A stretch of DNA of 27,764 bases from DASRTE01 sp035316885 (GTDB lineage: Bacteria > Actinomycetota > Actinomycetes > Jiangellales > Jiangellaceae), in NCBI GenBank assembly GCA_035316885.1, contig DATHII010000281.1:1-27764 (forward strand). Reading direction: 5' to 3'. Within the stretch, counting starts at the first letter, position 1, and each line of letters begins with the position of its first letter. The notes under the pieces were generated by a model, which was not told where the DNA came from, searched no databases, and saw only the letters and a list, made by a program, of their open reading frames with translations. A program made the translations under genes and the position numbers. Positions 25,052 through 27,764 of this stretch are shown here, one piece after another.

Positions 25052-26107
25052 TCACGCGCCCGCCAGCACCTCGGTCACCGGTAGCGACGGGTCGGCCGGG
25101 ATGTCGAGCGGGCTCGGTGGACACCCGCGGGCGACCAGTTCGGAGCCCAGGGCAGCGACCATCGCTCCGTTGTCGGTGCACAGTGCTGGGCTGGGCACCC
25201 GGAGCTCCAGCCCCGCAGCGGCACAGCGCTGCGCCGTCATCGTGCGTAGCCGCGAGTTCGCCGCGACACCGCCGCCGATCACCATGGTGCTGACACCGTG
25301 CTCGCGGCAGGCGAGCACTGCCTTGCGCGACAGGACGTCGGCGACTGCCTCCTGGAACGACGCCGCCACGTCTGCGACGGGCACCGGCTCTCCCGCCTGT
25401 TCGCGTGCCTCGACCCACCTGGCGACGGCGGTCTTGAGCCCCGAGAAGGAGAAGTCGAAGCGGTGCCTCTGCATGTCCCGCGGCCCGGTCAGGCCCCGGG
25501 GGAACTCGACGTGGGCCGCGTCACCGTCTCTGGCGGCCCGGTCGATGTACGGACCGCCGGGGAACGGGAACCCCAGCACGCGTGCCACCTTGTCGAACGC
25601 TTCGCCGGCGGCGTCGTCGATCGTCGCCCCCAGCGGGCTCACCGATCCGGCGACGTCCTCGACCATCAGCAGCGACGAGTGCCCGCCCGACACCAGCAGT
25701 GCGATCGTCGGTTCGGGCAGTGCGCCGTGCTCGAGCTGGTCGACTGCGACGTGTGCGGCCAGGTGGTTGACGCCGTACAACGGCCGACCCAGCCCCACGG
25801 CCAGTGCCTTCGCGGCCGCGACCCCCACCATCAGAGCGCCCGCCAGCCCCGGTCCCCTGGTCACGGCCACGGCGTCGACGTCGGCCAGGCTCACCCCGGC
25901 GTCGCGACAGGCCCGTTCGAGGGTCGGCACCATGGCCTCGAGGTGGGCCCGGCTGGCGACCTCGGGAACCACACCGCCGAAGCGCGCGTGCTCCTCGACC
26001 GAGCTGGCCACGGCGTCGACAAGCAGGTCGTGGCCGCGCACGAGGCCGACCCCTGTCTCGTCGCAGGACGTCTCGATCCCGAGGACGAGCGGTGCGTCAG
26101 CGGACAC
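25052..26107 (-). CDS. tsaD: tRNA N6-adenosine threonylcarbamoyltransferase TsaD
   Basis: 351 residues. Transfers the threonylcarbamoyl group to A37 of ANN-decoding tRNAs, with TsaB and TsaE. Landmarks: GIETSCDET (10-18), metal-binding His115 and His119 in GVNHLAAHV, VSGGHSSLL, FSFSGLKTAV, IGGGVAANSRLR, and CTDNGAMVA with a metal-ligand Asp. The GTG at 26107 has a GAGGG SD close upstream. tsaB and rimI lie upstream on the same strand, separated from it by the inverted-repeat region at 26151-26274. Confidence 0.97.
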   Translation of the reverse strand: MSADAPLVLGIETSCDETGVGLVRGHDLLVDAVASSVEEHARFGGVVPEVASRAHLEAMVPTLERACRDAGVSLADVDAVAVTRGPGLAGALMVGVAAAKALAVGLGRPLYGVNHLAAHVAVDQLEHGALPEPTIALLVSGGHSSLLMVEDVAGSVSPLGATIDDAAGEAFDKVARVLGFPFPGGPYIDRAARDGDAAHVEFPRGLTGPRDMQRHRFDFSFSGLKTAVARWVEAREQAGEPVPVADVAASFQEAVADVLSRKAVLACREHGVSTMVIGGGVAANSRLRTMTAQRCAAAGLELRVPSPALCTDNGAMVAALGSELVARGCPPSPLDIPADPSLPVTEVLAGA

Positions 26108-26150
26108 GCCCTCGATCGTGCCACGCCTGCGTGTGGTGCGGCGGGACGGC

Positions 26151-26274
26151 TGGATGCTCGGCGGGCTCCGGACGCGGGGGGGTGGATGGATGCGGAGGGC
26201 GGGTGTCTAGAGAGCGATCTGTGGCATGCTTCTCCGCCACAGATCGCGGAGCCCGCCGAGCATCCATCCACCCC
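26151..26274. repeat. nested inverted repeats between rimI and tsaD
   Basis: Three perfect inverted repeats in a 191-bp gap. A: 20 nt, 26151-26170 with 26247-26266. B: 15 nt, GGGGTGGATGGATGC 26179-26193 with 26260-26274. C: 12 nt, GCGATCTGTGGC 26214-26225 with 26236-26247, a hairpin with a 10-nt loop. A' and B' share 26260-26266, so A and B pairings exclude each other. Could be a bistable leader for tsaD, a terminator/antiterminator or a small palindromic insertion. No transposase or clear target duplication seen. Confidence 0.85.
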
Positions 26275-26298
26275 TCCGCCCGCCTGACCCATGCGTCC

Positions 26299-26754
26299 TC
26301 ACAGGTGGCGGCGGAGGACGAGGCCGTCGGTGCGGCCGTTGCCGTAGTAGCCGCGTCGTACGCTGAGCTGCTCGAAGCCGCCGCGCCGCGCGTAGAAGGC
26401 CAGGGCGGGTGCGTTGTCCTCGCGGACGTCGAGCAGCAGCTCGCGGGCTCCGCGCCGACGCGCCTCGGCCACGAGCGCGTCCAGCAGGGCCGTCCCGACG
26501 CCCTGACGCTGTCTGTCGGGGAACACGGCAAGCGTCTGCACGTCGGCCGTGTCGCCGGAGTGGAACAGTCCGCCGTAGCCCATGAGATCGCCGGCCTGCT
26601 CAGCAACGAGGTACCACCGCGTGTGCGGTACGCCGGCAAGTTCGGAGCGGAAATGCTCGGCCGTCCAGGGTGGGTCACCCGCGAACAGCTCCTGCTCGAA
26701 CGGGAGCACGACCTCCACGTCCGGCCAGTGCATGGGACGTAGCCGCACCGTCAC
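26299..26754 (-). CDS. rimI: RimI-like ribosomal protein S18 alanine N-acetyltransferase
   Basis: 151 residues, GNAT fold. Acetyl-CoA-binding motif VFPDRQRQGVGTALLDAL (about 77-94), then LLLDVREDNAPALAFYARRGF-like motifs (Asn114, Tyr121) and a terminal RRGYYGNGRTDGLVLRRHL. The name rests mainly on its place between tsaB and tsaD, the conserved actinobacterial order. The GTG start overlaps the tsaB stop by 4 bases. Confidence 0.93.
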   Translation of the reverse strand: MTVRLRPMHWPDVEVVLPFEQELFAGDPPWTAEHFRSELAGVPHTRWYLVAEQAGDLMGYGGLFHSGDTADVQTLAVFPDRQRQGVGTALLDALVAEARRRGARELLLDVREDNAPALAFYARRGGFEQLSVRRGYYGNGRTDGLVLRRHL

Positions 26755-27386
26755 CGCGACAGAACCGGCTTCGGCGCGCCGGGCGGCCGTGCGTCGGGGC
26801 GGCGCAGGTACAGCGGGTCCGGCGGGAGGAGTTCCGCGGATCCCCTCGCGATGGCCTCGGCCAGGTCGGCGGCGCGTGGGTAGCGCGGCTCGACCGGGTT
26901 CGGAAACGCCTGCGGGTAGAGCCGCGAGCCCTCGCCGGCCACCGGCAGGTCAGTCGCCACGTTGGCGGGTGGGCCGACCGAGGGCCCACTTGTCCGACGC
27001 CCGGCGGCGTCGTACGCCGCCCAGTACACCTCGCGGCGGCGCGCGTCGGCCGCGACGACGAACGATCCGTCGGCTTTCACACGCCGCGCCACGATGTCGA
27101 GACTGCACATGCCGTGCACGGGCACCGACAGCGCCGCCCCCAGGATGCGAGCCGTGACCAGCCCGATCCGTAGTCCCGTGAACGGACCGGGCCCCACCCC
27201 GACGCCTACTGTCGTCACGTCGCGCCGGTCCGCGCCGGCCTCGGCGAGCGCGGCGACGACGGCCGGGGCCACCAGTTCGGTGTGCCGGCGCGCGTCGATG
27301 GTCGTCGACTCGGCCAGCACCCGCGCGCCGTCGTGCAGAGCGACGGTGACGGCCGGCGTCGACGTATCGAGGGCGAGGACGAGCAC
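26751..27386 (-). CDS. tsaB: tRNA threonylcarbamoyladenosine biosynthesis protein TsaB
   Basis: 211 residues. Paralogue and partner of TsaD; scaffolds the t6A transferase. LALDTSTPAVTVAL at the N-terminus, GVGPGPFTGLRIGL (about 68-81), VVAADARRREVYWA (about 114-127). It is the first gene of the minus-strand row here: upstream is an intergenic region and a divergent gene, so the tsaE and alr genes often found before tsaB are not adjacent. The GTG lies 6 nt behind TAGCCT with no SD, suggesting a leaderless start. Confidence 0.96.
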   Translation of the reverse strand: MLVLALDTSTPAVTVALHDGARVLAESTTIDARRHTELVAPAVVAALAEAGADRRDVTTVGVGVGPGPFTGLRIGLVTARILGAALSVPVHGMCSLDIVARRVKADGSFVVAADARRREVYWAAYDAAGRRTSGPSVGPPANVATDLPVAGEGSRLYPQAFPNPVEPRYPRAADLAEAIARGSAELLPPDPLYLRRPDARPPGAPKPVLSR

Positions 27387-27392
27387 GCACCC

Positions 27393-27398
27393 AGGCTA
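27393..27398 (-). promoter_or_regulatory. candidate -10 box (TAGCCT) of a leaderless tsaB transcript
   Basis: TAGCCT on the minus strand, 6 nt, then the GTG of tsaB. Same hexamer and spacing as at guaB3. Confidence 0.5.
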
Positions 27399-27531
27399 GT
27401 GAGGTCGCCACAGACGGCTCGTGTACGTCCCCCTCAAGACGGAGATGGTTACGACTGGCTCGGCGTGGGGCCGCCTCGGCGAGGGTTTCCACAGAGGATT
27501 GCTCTCGCCTGTCAGTGTCGGTGCGGGCCGG

Positions 27532-27537
27532 TATTGT
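27532..27537 (+). promoter_or_regulatory. candidate -10 box (TATTGT) of the DUF222 gene
   Basis: TATTGT followed by 7 nt and the ATG at 27545; no SD is present. Its promoter faces away from that of tsaB within the same 158-bp gap. Confidence 0.5.
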
Positions 27538-27544
27538 CGAATAC

Positions 27545-27764
27545 ATGTTCGAAGAAGTTGCGAGTCTCGGCGCCCGGTTGGCCGGCATCGTGGACGGGTT
27601 GGACCCGGACACCGTGTCCGGCCCCGCGGCGGGTGAGTTGTGGTCCGCGCTGGACCGGGTGGAGCGCCTCGCCGGCGCGGGTAAGACGCTGCTGGCCCGG
27701 CGGCTGGCCGACACCCACTGCCCGGACCGGTCCGGGACCCGGACCGCCGCCGAGGAGCTGGCCC
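27545..27764 (+). CDS. DUF222 / HNH endonuclease family protein, N-terminal part only
   Basis: 73 codons are visible before the window ends. The sequence MFEEVASLGARLAGIVDGLD..., then ELWSALDRVERLAGAGKTLLARRLADT and RSGTRTAAEELA, resembles the start of the actinobacterial DUF222 family (13E12-like), which normally continues into a C-terminal HNH nuclease domain. That part is outside the window and its presence is not verified. Such genes are usually multi-copy; function unknown. Confidence 0.72.
   Translation, partial: MFEEVASLGARLAGIVDGLDPDTVSGPAAGELWSALDRVERLAGAGKTLLARRLADTHCPDRSGTRTAAEELA

Overview
This is a 27.8 kb piece of a high-GC actinobacterial (Actinomycetia) chromosome. Evidence for this is the strong G/C bias at third codon positions, frequent GTG starts, paired IMP dehydrogenase-like genes (guaB plus guaB3), a groES-groEL1 pair whose GroEL has a Gly-His tail, CIRCE operators, DUF222/HNH and AbiEi-DUF559 type genes, and many start codons sitting 6-7 nt behind a TANNNT box, as in leaderless transcripts. 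Genus cannot be decided from the sequence alone. No rRNA, tRNA, CRISPR array, insertion sequence or phage gene was seen. No gene-free stretch exceeds 300 bases; the largest gaps are 6369-6603, 26108-26298 and 27387-27544.

Layout. 1-2951: a truncated PspC-domain sensor kinase (minus) divergent from a PspC/LiaF-like membrane protein plus a 64-residue membrane protein (plus), an envelope-stress type locus. 2712-6368 (minus): a GlpQ-like phosphodiesterase whose reading frame runs on antisense to the preceding genes, GMP synthase guaA, and an atypical SDR protein. 6604-10771 (plus): a LysE-family exporter and a two-gene ABC exporter whose nucleotide-binding domains have lost complementary motifs. 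From 11793 to 27386 every gene is on the minus strand. Read in transcription order this is tsaB-rimI-tsaD (tRNA t6A modification), a nucleoside-hydrolase-like gene, a GH3 lipoprotein, two esterases and an ATP-grasp protein, then CIRCE-controlled groES-groEL, a PLP aminotransferase, guaB, guaB3, succinate-semialdehyde dehydrogenase, and an AbiEi/DUF559 protein that converges on the ABC exporter. 27545-27764 is the start of a DUF222/HNH gene on the plus strand.

How the genes work together. guaB and guaA convert IMP to XMP to GMP, with guaB3 as a related enzyme. tsaB and tsaD make the t6A base of tRNA, and rimI lies between them. The block 19674-24359 (GH3, two esterases, ATP-grasp) is tightly coupled by start-stop overlaps and looks like a small dedicated pathway of unknown product, placed between tsaD and groES.

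Most notable non-gene structure: (1) three copies of one ~55-57-nt palindromic element with identical 25-nt loop length (10765-10821, 11884-11938, 17409-17463), which contain stop or start codons of adjacent genes; (2) a nested set of three perfect inverted repeats between rimI and tsaD, two of which compete for the same bases; (3) a perfect 12-bp hairpin between groES and groEL; (4) recurrent TANNNT-N6/7-start boxes suggesting leaderless promoters, including inside gene rows that look like operons.
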